In this document: one piece after another, positions 22,222 to 35,300 of the stretch
Numbering within the stretch: position 1 is the stretch's first letter
Layout: every line of letters begins with the position of its first letter
DNA from: Lumbricus rubellus
Taxonomy: Eukaryota > Annelida > Clitellata > Crassiclitellata > Lumbricidae
Direction: 5' to 3'
DNA: 64,000 nt
Assembly: GCA_945859605.1 (NCBI GenBank)
Contig: OX243811.1
Location: 55,488,069 to 55,552,068 of the forward strand
The notes under the pieces: generated by a model
Seen by the model: only the letters and a program-made list of their open reading frames with translations
What the model was told of the DNA's origin: nothing
Database searches by the model: none
Program-made: the position numbers and the translations under genes

Positions 22222-22440
22222 AAGACAGAGACATGCAGATACAGACAGAGACAGAGACACAGACAGACAGACAGATAGACAGATAGATAGACAAATGGAC
22301 AGACAAACAGACAGAAACACAGACACGGACAGAGACACAGACAGACAGATAGACAGATAGATAGACAAATGGACAGACAAACAGACAGAAACACAGACAC
22401 GGACAGAGACACAGGCAGACAGACAGGGAGGAATGGAGTT
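22023..22440. repeat. (GA)n tract plus ACAG/GATA repeats with a 74-bp duplication
   Basis: A pure GA run occupies about 22,146-22,220. It is followed by ACAG/ATAG/CAAA tetramers in which a unit of about 74 bp (containing GATAGATAGACAAATGGAC) occurs twice in tandem near 22,260-22,411. Confidence 0.95.
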
Positions 22441-22499
22441 AAGGAAAGCGGAGGAGGGATGGGAGGTGGATGAAGCAGAGAGTGGAACGGAATAACAAT

Positions 22500-23737
22500 A
22501 ATTATTAATAATTAATAATAATTATTAATAATTATTAATAATTATTAATGACGTCTCTGTCTTCCACTGGTTCTCGCTACAGCGTCTATTATTATTTTTT
22601 TTAAAATACGTTTTTAAAAATCACGATCAATAAAGCTCTGTTATTGCTTGTCGTCAAAGACAAAGACGCCTACTGCTCATGAACAATTCATGCACTGAAT
22701 GGAACAATGTAGAGAAGAAATTAAGCATTGTCGTTAATTGCATGTTAGCCTACATTGCGTGGCTGCTGATTAAAGGACAGAGAGCAGACCAACCACGTGC
22801 AATTCGCCGGATTAATGGTTTTACCAGTGCTCTCCAGCCTCTACCACCTCGTAGTCACTTGATCCAGTCCTATATATAGCTTAGATCATGTTATACATAG
22901 AAGTGTCGTCCATAGGGCCTGTTATAGGCCTAATAAGTCAATCGTTAGTCTACTAGACTAATCGAGTCATAGGCTACACAACGCAGCACCGGAAAATCGG
23001 CATCATTATTTCTGCCTCATTAAAACCATAATATAAGCTTAATCCAACAATTAGTTCTTACGAAGGCCTGTTATAGTGGCCTATGTGACTGTCTTGTTCA
23101 TAATGTGCCTTTTAAAGATAGCCTAACTATAATAGGTTCTATACAAGTTCCTCTATTTTCCTCATCTCTTCTACGCCTAAGCCTACAGTGTGCTGGCCTA
23201 ATAGACTATATTCACCGCAGTTGTACCGGCGCTATTATTTTGTACTTCTATACAATGCTAGCTAACTGACTGCAGGAAGGTTCGATAGAAAGTGGACTTA
23301 GATCTATTAGCCTATCCCTAAATACAAACTGCACACAATAGACAAGTTATATGGCAGTTATACGGCGGGTCGATTTATACATCCAGAGTATCGACGATCC
23401 CTGCATACAATTGCTGGACCCTACTACCAAGAATAAGAATGCTCACAGAGACTGAATTATTCCCTGTAGTGCGTGCTTCTAGCACTGTCGTCTTGACGCC
23501 AGATCATAGAACACAATAAAATGATATAGCGCCAAATGCGGTCAGTGCAGACACATCGCATTTAATAGCTTGTGTAATGTGTATGTGCGTGCGTGTCCGT
23601 TTGTGATCTGTATGTGCATGCGTGCGTGCTGTTTGCTGGTCTAACAATGTGATTAGAATAGATCATGGTACGTTCGTAACAGAGGAATAGATAATTATTA
23701 TAGGCTACACAGTGTAGGCTACACACGCCTGCATGAG
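22500..23737. other. Intergenic, no gene recognised
   Basis: Starts with an AT-rich TAATTATTAATAAT patch (22,497-22,550). The rest is unique sequence with AGGCCTA words and no supported exon. Confidence 0.5.
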
Positions 23738-23845
23738 AGGTCCTGAGTGGCCGGTCGCAATATAAGCGTGGAGTGCTCGAGGTTGTACACTGCCTCCGAC
23801 ACTAATCATCTTCGGTATGAAACAGTGTCGTTAAGCCCGAATACA
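23738..23845 (+). mobile_element. SINE 3' body, 5'-truncated copy
   Basis: About 100 bp closely match the body of the tRNA-headed SINE on the minus strand at 49,125-49,313. Shared blocks include GGTCGCAATATAA, CTGCCTCCGACACTAATC, ATCATCTTCGRTATGAAAC and AGTGTCGTTAAGCCC. The tRNA head is absent here. Confidence 0.8.
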
Positions 23846-25462
23846 ACAACATACACACGCCCTTTTAACAATCTCATTCGGTAGATGAGCAAGATCTAGT
23901 GATCTCTGCTATCACGAAGTGGAGCTTACATAAGTTAGCCTACATTACCCGCTACGGATTTAAAGGCTACATCTACTTGCTGGAGTGATGCTGCAGGCAT
24001 GGGCGCCCAAAACATTTTTACAGGAGGGGCAAAATACAATTATCACGATTACATTTTAAACAAGAACTTGAAAAACGCAGAGCAGTTAATCAATAAAATG
24101 GGTATTTTTCAAACACGTTTCTATAATTAACGTACATAATCAGTTTGTTTTGTGCATAATCAGTGCTCGAGTGCGATCGAGATTTACTATAAACCCAGAA
24201 GTATAATTTTGTTTAAAGAAATTGTGTAAAATTTATTTCAAAGGGTGGACGTTTCCTCTTGCTCGCATGTGTAGGGGCGCCCCAAGGATGCAGGATGTAG
24301 GCTACCCAACATGAAAGCATTCTCGTTGTGAAGACTTGAAACGTCAAGACTCAAGACCGAGACCAAGACCAATACTTTGAACCTCAAGACCATGACCAGG
24401 CCTCTTAAAAATGAATTGGAGTGCTATCGGTGCCAAGACATTGTTCTCGATGGAAACAAAAGTTGCACATAAGAACGCAAACGGCCGTGGCTAAAATTCT
24501 CATTTCCTAACATCATGCCCTTTGTTTCCACAGCGATCGTGATCAATTGAAAGCGACATCAAAGCTGACGACATTTCGGCTTCGTCGCTCTAAGCGCCAT
24601 CCGGCATAACCTACATGTATAGCCACGCTTCTGCTATAGAGTTTCTAGAGACGGCTCTTAATTCTTTTTAACAACATTGTTCCATCTATTGGTACAGCCA
24701 CTGCTGCACTGGCACGGCTAACATGACGTCGTATAAGCTCCACCGATCAATTGGTGCCCTATAAAATGATGCAGACTCTTGAAGGCTTTTTTCTCGATGC
24801 AATGCGCGAAGCCAAATCTGTCGTGTGGCTAATCCCTTTCGATTTTTCTCCTGCATGCTTCAAGACCGTGCTTCTCGGTCCATCGTACAAATTGCCTCAT
24901 CCAGTCAACTGGGACTGAAGATTCATCGCGGTCCCCATGCAGTCCAGCAAAACGAATTAGAGGTTAAAAACACACACACAAAGAAACTCAGCAGTCTAGG
25001 AATAAGCGAACCATGTTGTCTGCTTCATTGCTTCGGTCGTAAAACGAAGAGTGTTTTTAACTGCTGTACCCGTACATAATATAGGCCTAGAGATAGAGAT
25101 AGAATGGCTTGTCGACCTGACCTGTGAAAAGGCGCTATATATAAAAGTATACATGTAGGTCTACGCGCGAGATTGGAGAAAAGTGCAAATGAAATCAGAC
25201 GAAGATTGCTGCGAGTAAACAACATAAAAGACGCACAAAAATGGCAATAATGTATTCGCATCATCCATCATCATCACCAATTGAATGGTCACTTTAACAC
25301 TAAAAGCGATGTTGACGACGACGACGACAACGATTATGGCATAGATAATGATGAGAAATGAAGTCAACAACGATGAACAGATAAAAAACATAAGTTAATT
25401 ATGTTTATGAACCTACAGCCTGGGTACGTTCGGAACATGATGAAAATAAACATGGTGCCGTC
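23846..25462. other. Intergenic, no gene recognised
   Basis: A possible decayed MITE lies at about 24,000-24,290, with GGGCGCCC-type words at both ends but no clean target duplication. GGCGCTATATATAAAAG at 25,131 resembles a LINE 3' end. No host exon was identified. Confidence 0.45.
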
Positions 25463-25720
25463 ACTCATTCATTAACTCACTCGCTCACTCATTCGCTCAC
25501 TCACTCACTCACGCACTCACTCACTCACTCACTCACTCACTCACTCACTAAGAGCGCTTCTGATTAGGTTGTAGGCTACTGTGAGAGGTGCTTTATAGAT
25601 CCGTAATTTATAGCAGAGCACTGACTTCACTGACTGACTGACTGACTGACTGACTGACTGATTGACTGACTGACTGACTGACTGACTGACTGACTGACTG
25701 GCTGACTGACTGACTGACTG
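25463..25720. repeat. (CACT)n and (GACT)n microsatellites flanking a LINE 3' scrap
   Basis: CACT/CATT tetramers run to about 25,548. About 55 bp resembling the 3' end of the L2-like fragment at 40,050-40,100 follow (CTTCTGATTAG...CTGTGAGAGGTGCTTTATA). Then come GACT tetramers from about 25,628 to 25,720. Confidence 0.8.
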
Positions 25721-25724
25721 ATAG

Positions 25725-28700
25725 TTGTGAAAATTCGATAGACCTATTATTTTATTTCGGGAGGTTAAGTCCGAAAAACCCAAAATAAGCCATTGCCTTA
25801 ACCTTGTAGGTTAGACAATGGCGCCTTAGTTGCCAATTTTTACACAGTTGCTTGTTATAAGTATACCCATAGGGCCTACTAAGTGATTACCTCGCAGTTG
25901 CTTCGTTCCACAAGCGAGACTGATGAAGACGAGAAACGTTCTCAAACCAATTATCGCTATCATTGTCGCCATAGCAGCAGCAGCAGCAGCTACACATCGA
26001 TGCGACCGATAGATTATAGACGACAAATATTATCCTAAAGTAAACTACAAATAATTTCAGCGATTAATATCATACATGATTTTAACACATCTGCGAATGC
26101 CATCCATCTTCACTCTTCAGATTGAGGAAACAGCTGGTCACTGCCCGATAAACACTCATCTAATAGGACTAATCCGGACTAAGCCTATCTATTGATGCAT
26201 GGATTCATGTTGGTCAGTGCAGTGACGAAGGCTGCTACAGTCATCTCAGACTTAATACAAAATATACGAAGAGAAATCCTCAAGTCCACATCCGGAGTCA
26301 AGACTCATTCGCTCGGTCGTCGCGAAAGATTAGTTCCGCAGTAGTTGCACGGACGAATGAAGAATGCGAATGCGGCCGATGATGACGATGACGACGATGA
26401 CGCTTCGGTGGTCAGAGATGCACGCCAGCCTAAGCCGAGCGCCGCCGCCGCTTCAGCCGCCACCGCCGCCGCCGTGTCGTCTGTGGCGCACGGCTCTGGC
26501 ACAGCCTGAGGTCGTCGCAGCTTTTTGCAGTGTCTTGCAGATGCATGTAGGTTAAAACACTTATAATCTTAGTCACCAAAGTACTTATGTCCTTTTCTCA
26601 ATCTATACCGGTGTAAGATTCTATAGACATGTTTTTGGTCATTGTCACTCATTGACGTTTACTTTCAATGTTGTAACCTTCACCTCCTCACCGCATTAAT
26701 ATTTTGGCCTATATAGGTCTAGTCTATTTTTTATAGGTTTATAGGCCTTTTCATTTTCTTCTCTTTTTCTATAACATGCCGTTTTACTGCAATTAGACAC
26801 AATTTTTAAAACATTCTATAGGCCTTTAGGCTATCTTTCTACAATCTACATATCGATGGTGTCTTCGTGCATTTCAGTAAGGCCTTGGCCTATAAGTTTT
26901 GCTGCACTTGTACGCAATTTTTAACATTCTAGATGGCTATCTAGATGGCCGATCTATAGATGCATTTCAGTGATAATACCTAGCCTACGCATAGGCCTGT
27001 ACTGTAATAGGCCCAGTAGCTCAATATATAGCTCGGCTGCGACGTGCGGCTGCAGCCACGCTATAACATATAGGCCTACGTGTATATTTCATACAGATTC
27101 ACATGCGATCACTTAATGTAGGCCTACGGTTGCCCGAAATATTGACTTCGAATTTCTCAATAGGCCTATGGGTCTACGTGGGAGTTAACACAACAGGCTT
27201 AGGCCTAGTCGATTTTCCGAAAATTAACGTTGCGCATTAGACGTTTGTACGTCGTCAGACTCGTCAGCATAGGTATAGGGCCTAGCTTAACCAAGAACTT
27301 GGCAAGAAAGCATGTGTCGCAAGGAGAGAGGCAAACAGCCTACAGAAGTGTACATTAAATATATACCGGTACAAAAAAGGCCCAAGAACAGATCGCTTCA
27401 GGCCTCGGCCAGTGCCAGTCCCAAGTCTGGATGAAGGAGGAGGGCGACATCAATCCTCTTTGATATGGCAGTGTCGTTGAACAGTAACAAGCCCGACCCC
27501 TAATCGTAATCTCGAGACTTCTACAGCGCCCACAAAAGCGAAGTCGCGGGAACCAGCTTATTCACAGGCGCTCAATCAGAACAAAATCAATAGGCAGCGG
27601 GTCAAGACCGGAGAGTCAGGCAGGCTTATAGCCATAGGCTAGAACTGGAATGTAGGCCTAGTAACAGGGAACTGACATTCTTTTGGTTTCTGTGACAAAT
27701 TAAGTTTGAACAGCAGGAACCGTCTGCATAGGTATAGACTCTCGCACTAGCACACCCACGTGACCACCGAACACTTATCCCAACCCATTAAAATGATCGA
27801 TTACTGGTTCAGGATCTCTGGTCCGACTCACTAATGAAGGAATGAACCAGTACAGTAGCTGTGAAAGAAGACTTCGCATGTGACACGAATAGCCCACTGC
27901 CCACAGCCCCACAACCCCCAACCACCCCCTCCGACACCCCGGTGGTGTCTGTAGCGAACGTCATTTTCCGCCTATCCTTATGATTCATGTAAACATATAC
28001 ATAAACATACAAAATGTTATACATAGCTATGCATCCAAATTTGTCTGATGCCCGAATTTGATCATTTGTCAGACGATTGCGATTCATCCATCCAAATGAA
28101 ATCTGAGTCAACTGCGGCCGACTTAAAATAAATGGACCAGCAGCAAAGGTCAGTCTCATAGCATCCAGTTTTATGGCCGCCATCTATATATAGCAGAAGT
28201 CTTATTATGGATGGAATAGCAAGAAGAACCACTCTAATCAATCATGCGTTCACATCACGCATCTCACCATGTTTTGACCAGATATTTTCAAGCATAAATG
28301 TGATCGTCTCTAAAATAAAACGTTGAAAATAACGCTAGAGTTATTATTGGACTGTTATCATTTCAATTTTAGATGATTGCACATCTTAAAGCAGTTTAAA
28401 ACACAAAAGAACTTTTCCACACATTTTTTGTCATACACCCTACACACGTAAGACATTTGTCTTGCTTAAATGTCCATGCACAGTTTTGATATCTCACAAC
28501 AGTTTTGAATGTTAAAATACATTTAACGATTATTAACTGTTAGATGTTTAATTCATTCACATCAATATTCATGGCAAACCAGTAATTCTCAAACATGAAT
28601 AAGCTGGTGCCCCACACTCAGCCTTTGAGTAGTGCTTTAGAAATTTTTAATTAACAAATATTAGAATAATTAGACCTATCATTTATTAACATAAGGCAGT

Positions 28701-29242
28701 GAAACACAAGAGCATGCACATAATGAAATTTGTTTAGTATGGCTGAACATCCAAATAATGATGGATGTGAAACTATTATTATTAATCAACTACATCATCA
28801 TCTTCTCTGCTGTCATCATTATCATCATTTTCATCATCATCAATGAAAACATTATCAATTGGCTCATTTTCTTCATCTTTCAAACATTATTTGTAATAAT
28901 TTGATATAATTATTATATATACGAAAATAATACAAATATGCTAACAACATTGTCATAGTGTAAGGCAGACATGATACGTCATCGTGCAAATGTTCTACTG
29001 TGCTTAGTGACTAACAACTTAGACAAAACAAAAATTGTAGTTCCACACAAAATCTTCAACAGCTTGGTCAAAAACGTCTAACAAAACCAACAACAACAGC
29101 TCAGTCACATATCAAACCATTCAGACAGCTGAGATCACAGACATGCATGATATTCTAGTACTGTCGTTTTTTATAATTATGCACAGGGAACCATAATAAA
29201 ACAACCTTCATGCTGATATAGGAAGCTGCATGGAAGCAGACC
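25725..29242. other. Intergenic, no gene recognised
   Basis: A GC-rich patch at 26,330-26,530 holds a 51-codon frame of Asp and Ala runs (ATG at 26,357) that looks compositional. Repeated AGGCCTA words occur from 26,700 to 27,700. The segment from about 28,600 to 29,240 may belong to the 3' UTR of the beta-galactosidase copy A gene; an AATAAA (minus strand) lies at 28,682-28,687. Confidence 0.45.
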
Positions 29243-29320
29243 TTAACCCTTTAATGCAGGAGGGTATAGGATTTCCCATACTATTTACCAGGTACTGCCA
29301 TCTCAGCATTAAAGGGTTAA
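29243..29320. mobile_element. piggyBac-type MITE, copy 2, in the 3' flank of copy A
   Basis: A 78-bp palindrome bounded by TTAA with ends CCCTTTAATGC and GCATTAAAGGG, matching the copy at 9,676-9,746. It lies 20 bp beyond the stop codon of copy A. On the minus strand its distal arm provides an ATTAAA hexamer at 29,250-29,255, a common polyadenylation-signal variant. Confidence 0.8.
29250..29255 (-). terminator. Candidate ATTAAA poly(A) signal for copy A, supplied by a MITE
   Basis: ATTAAA on the minus strand lies about 85 bases after the stop codon, inside the piggyBac-type MITE. The nearest canonical AATAAA is at 28,682-28,687. Which one is used is unknown. Confidence 0.35.
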
Positions 29321-29339
29321 CCAGTAAATTTCTACATTA

Positions 29340-32300
29340 CTAGAATTCTGGGCGTCTTCCAGATGATCGAACTTCTGAGACGGGAATTCTTTCCACGAAC
29401 GAATCATCGTAGCATCGGCCGTTGATGATCGGTTCCTTTACGAACTCGACATAATCAACGGTTCCAGAATTGCCAGTCGTTGGCGCATGTTCCAGTTCCA
29501 CCATCACGATGACGTTTGGTGTTGGTGATGCGTACAAAATCCCAGCTGGAACAAACAGAGTCACTTGCGGACCTCGTATTGGCCAGTAGCGTCCGACGTT
29601 AAACCCATTGATGAAAGCCTGACCCTGCACAGTGGTGAACATTGCGTCAAGTTATTGACATGTATACATCTAATAAATAAACTCACAAAATGCAGCTAAT
29701 TACTTCATGCACAACTGACATATCATAATACAGGTTAACTCAATTTGGCCAGTCACTTAGGGGCAACTGTAAAATGAGAAGTATGACAGATCGAGGGCGT
29801 TGCAGGCTGCCATACAAGTTTGCGATCATCTGTTACTGCAATATCATGTAATGTTACTATGTATTGTCAGTTTAAATTATTAAACAAATATTACTATTAT
29901 TATCATAATTATCATTGAAAATATCATAAATAAATATCACACAAACCTTGAACCATCCGCACATTTTCAGAAAAGTGTCCTGTGGTTTATCTGATTGAAG
30001 CACGAATTCACCTTTGTACACAGTTGGTTCGTATGGCACTTGCTTCAGCTTTGAATCCTGCATCATCTTTTCATTCCTGCAAAATAACAGCAAGGATCAA
30101 ATCCATCTCATGTTGAACTCAATTGTTTATATCAACTGAAAAATTCAATGAACGTGTAATTTGACAATTTAGGTATCCAACCACTAAAAGGTAATGCAGT
30201 CAAGGCAGGTCAGCCGTGCAGAAGGCAAACCAGCATAAAGCTGCCATGCAACACTGAGCTTACTCAGTCTCACCATCTGGAATGACCGACCTACTGTCGG
30301 AGTTGCGTATTATTACCTCTGATCAATCATATTCTGTTTCATAAATCATCCAAGGCTTTTCTTTAGCCCTGGCTGAACTGGAAGCGCTTCTGTGTAGGTT
30401 TCCTTGAAGGGGTGCCATATGAGTCCATAGAATAAATGAAAGAGTGAAGGATAGGCAGGGATAATAGTAATGTATTATACTGAATATGCAACAATTTCTA
30501 ATAGCATTGTCAGTAGCAAGCTACTTTACACACACATACTGTCCCAAATACGCATATAAATACACATTATACTACACCCAACCAGATGCAGAGGCAGACA
30601 GACTAAAGCCAGGTTCAGATAATTATTCATTGACGATGACAAGATCTTCTCACCGGAATTTCAGTTTTGCTTCTTCCAGAAAACTAAAGACATTCTCCAA
30701 CTTAAGCGGATACATGTCCCAGTTTGTCAAAATACTACCTCCAAAGGTCACATTGGAGATCAGGCCCTGCAAAAACAATCATATATCCATTTAATCAACC
30801 GCTGCATGTGAAAATGTACCGTAGCCATATATGAGATCACACATCAAGAGACAAACATTCACGGACAAATATAAAAATTTGGTCCAGAAGTTGTTCTCCA
30901 AACTTTTAATTCTCAATAGGTCGTTTCTCCTGATTTCTTATTTAAGAACCAGTAAAAAATAACAAGTGGTAGTTGTCTCGTATAAATCAAAGAAACTTTA
31001 GATAAATTCCGGAGCGATACTAATGTTTTTATCCATGATTACTAATGTTCACTCTCCTCTAGCTGAGTTAGACTCTTACTTGTTAAAAGTAACATATGAT
31101 TGGGTGGCATCATTTCACATTGGAGTCAAAGGTCATCAGAAGGTTGCAAACAAAATGAAATAATTACCTTCTTATTATCATTAATCGATGGACCATAGTT
31201 GATGCGCCCTTGATTTTCAACAATAATGTCCAATGTTTGGCCCGGATAACCAAACGCATTGAACGACGTTGCTGCATTGCGGTCCAGCAAACCTCGTGGA
31301 ACCTAAACAGTGAATAATAAATGTTAATTTATCCTCAGGCAGTCATGAAGAGTCACAGCCGACTAGCAATTTAAATGGAGAGAAATTGTTAAGGAAGTGT
31401 TTCTCGTTAATATGCTTATTGCTTAAAAACTTGAACTATTGATTTTGGAAAAGATGCTGCTAAAATAACTTTTAAATCCTTAACTTATAAACACGTGCAT
31501 ATTGTGGTCGTTATAGTAAGATTTGGTAGGTGGACGCTTGATGCGGATAGTTGATGGAGTAATGTCAAGGTCGTCTGGAGGACAGACAACTACTTGAGGG
31601 AACAGTACGATGATTGTGAAGTGCATTGGGACAGTGTGGTAATCAATGGAGAGAACAAGAACTTGCAACTATGTCTTGCAACGTTTAAAATGACTGTCAG
31701 TGGCTCTCAATACTCAACAACGAAATAAAAATATTAAACTAGATCATGACGTGACCTTTACCGTTACAAATTCTGAACACTGAAGAGAGAGCGAGGACCA
31801 TTGGCTGAAAATAAGATCAGTAATGCTTGTAAGAGTAAAAAAAATTAATGGAAACTTACACCATCAATCAGCACATATCCACGGTCACGTATTCCTGTGG
31901 CTTTCAATTCAGCTGAAGAGTAGGATTCTTTGAAAACATGACGATAAAGAACAAATCCGTAGAACTGTAAACAACAGACATGAAACCACAGAATAAAATT
32001 ACCACTAATTAAATTAATAAAAACCAAATCGTGAAAATAAACAAGATAATTCGCTGACAAGCCAAATTTTCTACATATTCAGTAAATTATTTTTATTCAA
32101 TAGACTCACAGGAATTCATTTGCTGAAGCAACACGATTGCAAAGATAAGGAAATTTTAAGACTATTACAACTTCTGAATAAATTTAAGGATTTTCATATT
32201 AGTAAATAAAAACTGACATTTTTAGAAGAAACCCAACTAATGATATCCAGCCATTCTGCATGATACTCTGTGGATAAAATAGTTTACTTACATGATTCGC

Positions 32301-35300
32301 CTGTTCCATGTTGAGTGGATACACTGTTCGCAGCGGTGATTTTGAACCCAAGACGTCGAGCAAATTCAGAACGGATCCAACTTTCTGCAGAACAACTGCA
32401 CCATAGGCATACTTTGGAGTATTTTCTGGAACCTTTGGCAGCATTTTGTACTAAATTGGACAAAAAGCAATTCAATGTAAACGTAGCACAACATAGAATT
32501 TACAATATCACACATTTTTCCTTGTGCAGTGAACATGGGGACAAGTAGTTCAAAGACAATTAATTTAAATTTTCATTTCTACCAAAACAGTTATGGTGGT
32601 AAGCCTGTTAGCATACTTTCTGAACCTGAGCAGACATAGCTTTCTAGATGAAGTGGTTGACTGTATCCAAGTGTCTCATCATTCAGCAGTGAATAAAATA
32701 TGTTATGTCTTGATATAACTTGTAAAAGTCTAAGAAAAACACTGACAAAGCTACAGCCTAGACAAGTTGACATCACATTGGCCTGCAATGCTGCAAATCA
32801 GAATTGATGACGTTGTAGCTCAGTGGTTGATATGTGGTCAATGTTTGAGCAATCAGAGCGGACATTTTGAGAATATCACTTCCGGCATAGAAGACATAAA
32901 AGTCAAGTTGGGGAGAAATCAAGTCTTTCTTCAGTTATATTGCTTTGTATTTTAACAGGCAATAAAGAAAACTGCCATTTTCAACCTTTTAGCAAAATCC
33001 TCTCATTAGAATCACAATGGACATCCTAACTAGGTTTGAGAAAGCTCAATATTAGAGAAATGACAACATAAATATCACATTACGGTACATTAACTAAGAG
33101 AAGCAGTAATAACAAATATTACATTACGGTACATTAACTATGAGAAGCAGTAATAGCAAATATTACATTATGGTACATTAACTATGAGAAGCAGTAATAG
33201 CAAATATTACATTATGGTACATTAACCATGAGAAGCAGTAATAGCAAATATTACATTACGGTACATTAACCATGAGAAGCAGTAATAACATGAACCTGTG
33301 ACATGAACTTCCTGATGGCTAGGTATTTGTCTGTAATGTCTCCGGCTTCAGTGAGTGGAGAATCGTAATCGTAACTGGTCGGGCAGATCGAAAAAGTTGG
33401 ATCAGCACCTGAAGATTAGTTAATCACAATGCAAAAGTTGGATCAGCCCCTGAAGATTAGTTAATCACAATGCAAAAGTTGGATCAGCCCCTGAAGATTA
33501 GTTAATCACAATGCAAAAGTTGGATCAGCCCCTGAAGATTAGTTAATCACAATGCAAAAGTTGGATCAGCACCTGAAGATTAGTTAATCACAATGCAAAA
33601 GTTGGATCAGCACCTGAAGATTAGTTAATCACAATGCAAAAGTTGGATCAGCACCTGAAGATCAGTTAATCACAATGCAAAAGTTGGATCAGCACCTGAA
33701 GATTAGTTAATCACAATGCAAAAGTTGGATCAGCACCTGAAGATTATTTAATCAAAATGCAAAAGCTGAGTCACAATCCGCTCCTGCACGTGGAAGTGCT
33801 TGTCAATGCTTATCAAAGTGGCTAACAAAATAATATAACTCGCATATTAAACAACACATTTCAAGCTAGTCATTTGTTTAAATAGAGCCTTAATGAAAAG
33901 AACCGCAGCAGTTATTAAAAATATTTTTAGAGAAAAATTGTCAATGATCATCAATACTTTTATACTTGGATAAACGGAGAAAATCTTGAAAGTCATAATA
34001 AAAATTTCAGCAACATGAACAATTTGAACACCGTCGTTGTGTCTTGTCAAGTAACACATACCATTCATGTATCCAAAGCTTGTGCCTCCTTCGAACATGT
34101 ACCTAAAATCATATAATTAAACAAAAGTATTGAAACTGGTTTAATGCAAAGAAGAATAGTGTATTAGTAGCTGCAATAAAACATAATTTAGTAAAACATA
34201 CTACTCAATAATACAGAGGCAAATGTGCAACTTTCACTTTTACATAAATGAGTTCAAAAAGAACTCATTACAAACAAAGGGTCTAAAACAACAGAAGCCT
34301 GTAATCACAACAGCTGATTTTTATAGCACATCTTTTTGAATGTGGTGTTGAGAAGTACCGAATAACAACTTTTTGTACGTTCAATGTTTCATACATTGGC
34401 TAGTAATCTGCAATGGACCCAATGATCTTCAGGTCACACATTGTCAGTTGCTAAACTACTGACCTAAAATGTACAATTACTAACTTACTAATACTAGCAT
34501 TAATATTACGAATGGCTTGTAAGCTACTGGATTACTGACAAATTCACACTAGCATAAATCATAAAGAAAGATTAATGAATGAAAGATGATGATGGGCTTG
34601 TAAGCCATAGGATTACTAACATGTTGACACTAGCATTAAGGTCACGAATGGCTTGTAAGCCGTTGATCAATGTTGTGGTTGATCCATGAGCATGACCACC
34701 ACCCCAGTAGTCTAACCAACCGGTGTAGCATTCTCCATTTACCTTCAGTCACAAAAACACAAAACTCTGTTTGAACGTCAGTTAATAAAAAGACACCAGT
34801 AAACAATTCATCAGGACGACAATTCATCGTTACACGATCTTAAAATCAACACAATAGGAACACAATGAACATAATAAGTAATGAACATGTTCTTTGATGA
34901 ATTGTTCTTACTTCAGTTTTTAAAGCCTCCATGTGCATCTTTATCATTTTTATTAAATGTTCTGAAACTTGACTAATTCTAAGCTCAACGCTAAGCAAAT
35001 CAAATAAGTTCATTATGTTCATACCAAAGGTCCTTTTGGATTCCACTGTCTCATAGGTGCAAATGCCTTCTTTGCATCTATCAACAAAACAAATTTATTC
35101 CAGATAAGAAAAAGACAATTAGAATAAAATGCTCTGTGAAGAACAATATATAATATTATATTATATACCATTAAAAACATCTGAACTAAGACACATGCTG
35201 ATGAACTGCCCTAAGTACCGTAGATAATACTGAAGAGCAATGTCAGACAAGCAGACCAGAATGCAAAGCCTGGATAAAGAAGATGGCAGTGCATAAGGTG

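Noticed and set aside
24000..24290. Another hAT MITE with GGGCGCCC ends
   Set aside because: The ends are suggestive but no matching 8-bp duplication could be seen.
26305..26555. Ala/Asp-rich 51-codon frame as a gene start
   Set aside because: Its composition is explained by GCC and GAY repeats, and no downstream exon was found.
32805..32850. tRNA-like GTAGCTCAGTGGTTGATATG in intron 10 of copy A
   Set aside because: An A-box-like start is present but no B box at the expected distance.
33396..33770. Regular 41-bp repeats that look CRISPR-like
   Set aside because: Repeats are contiguous with no unique spacers, lie in an animal gene and derive from a splice junction.
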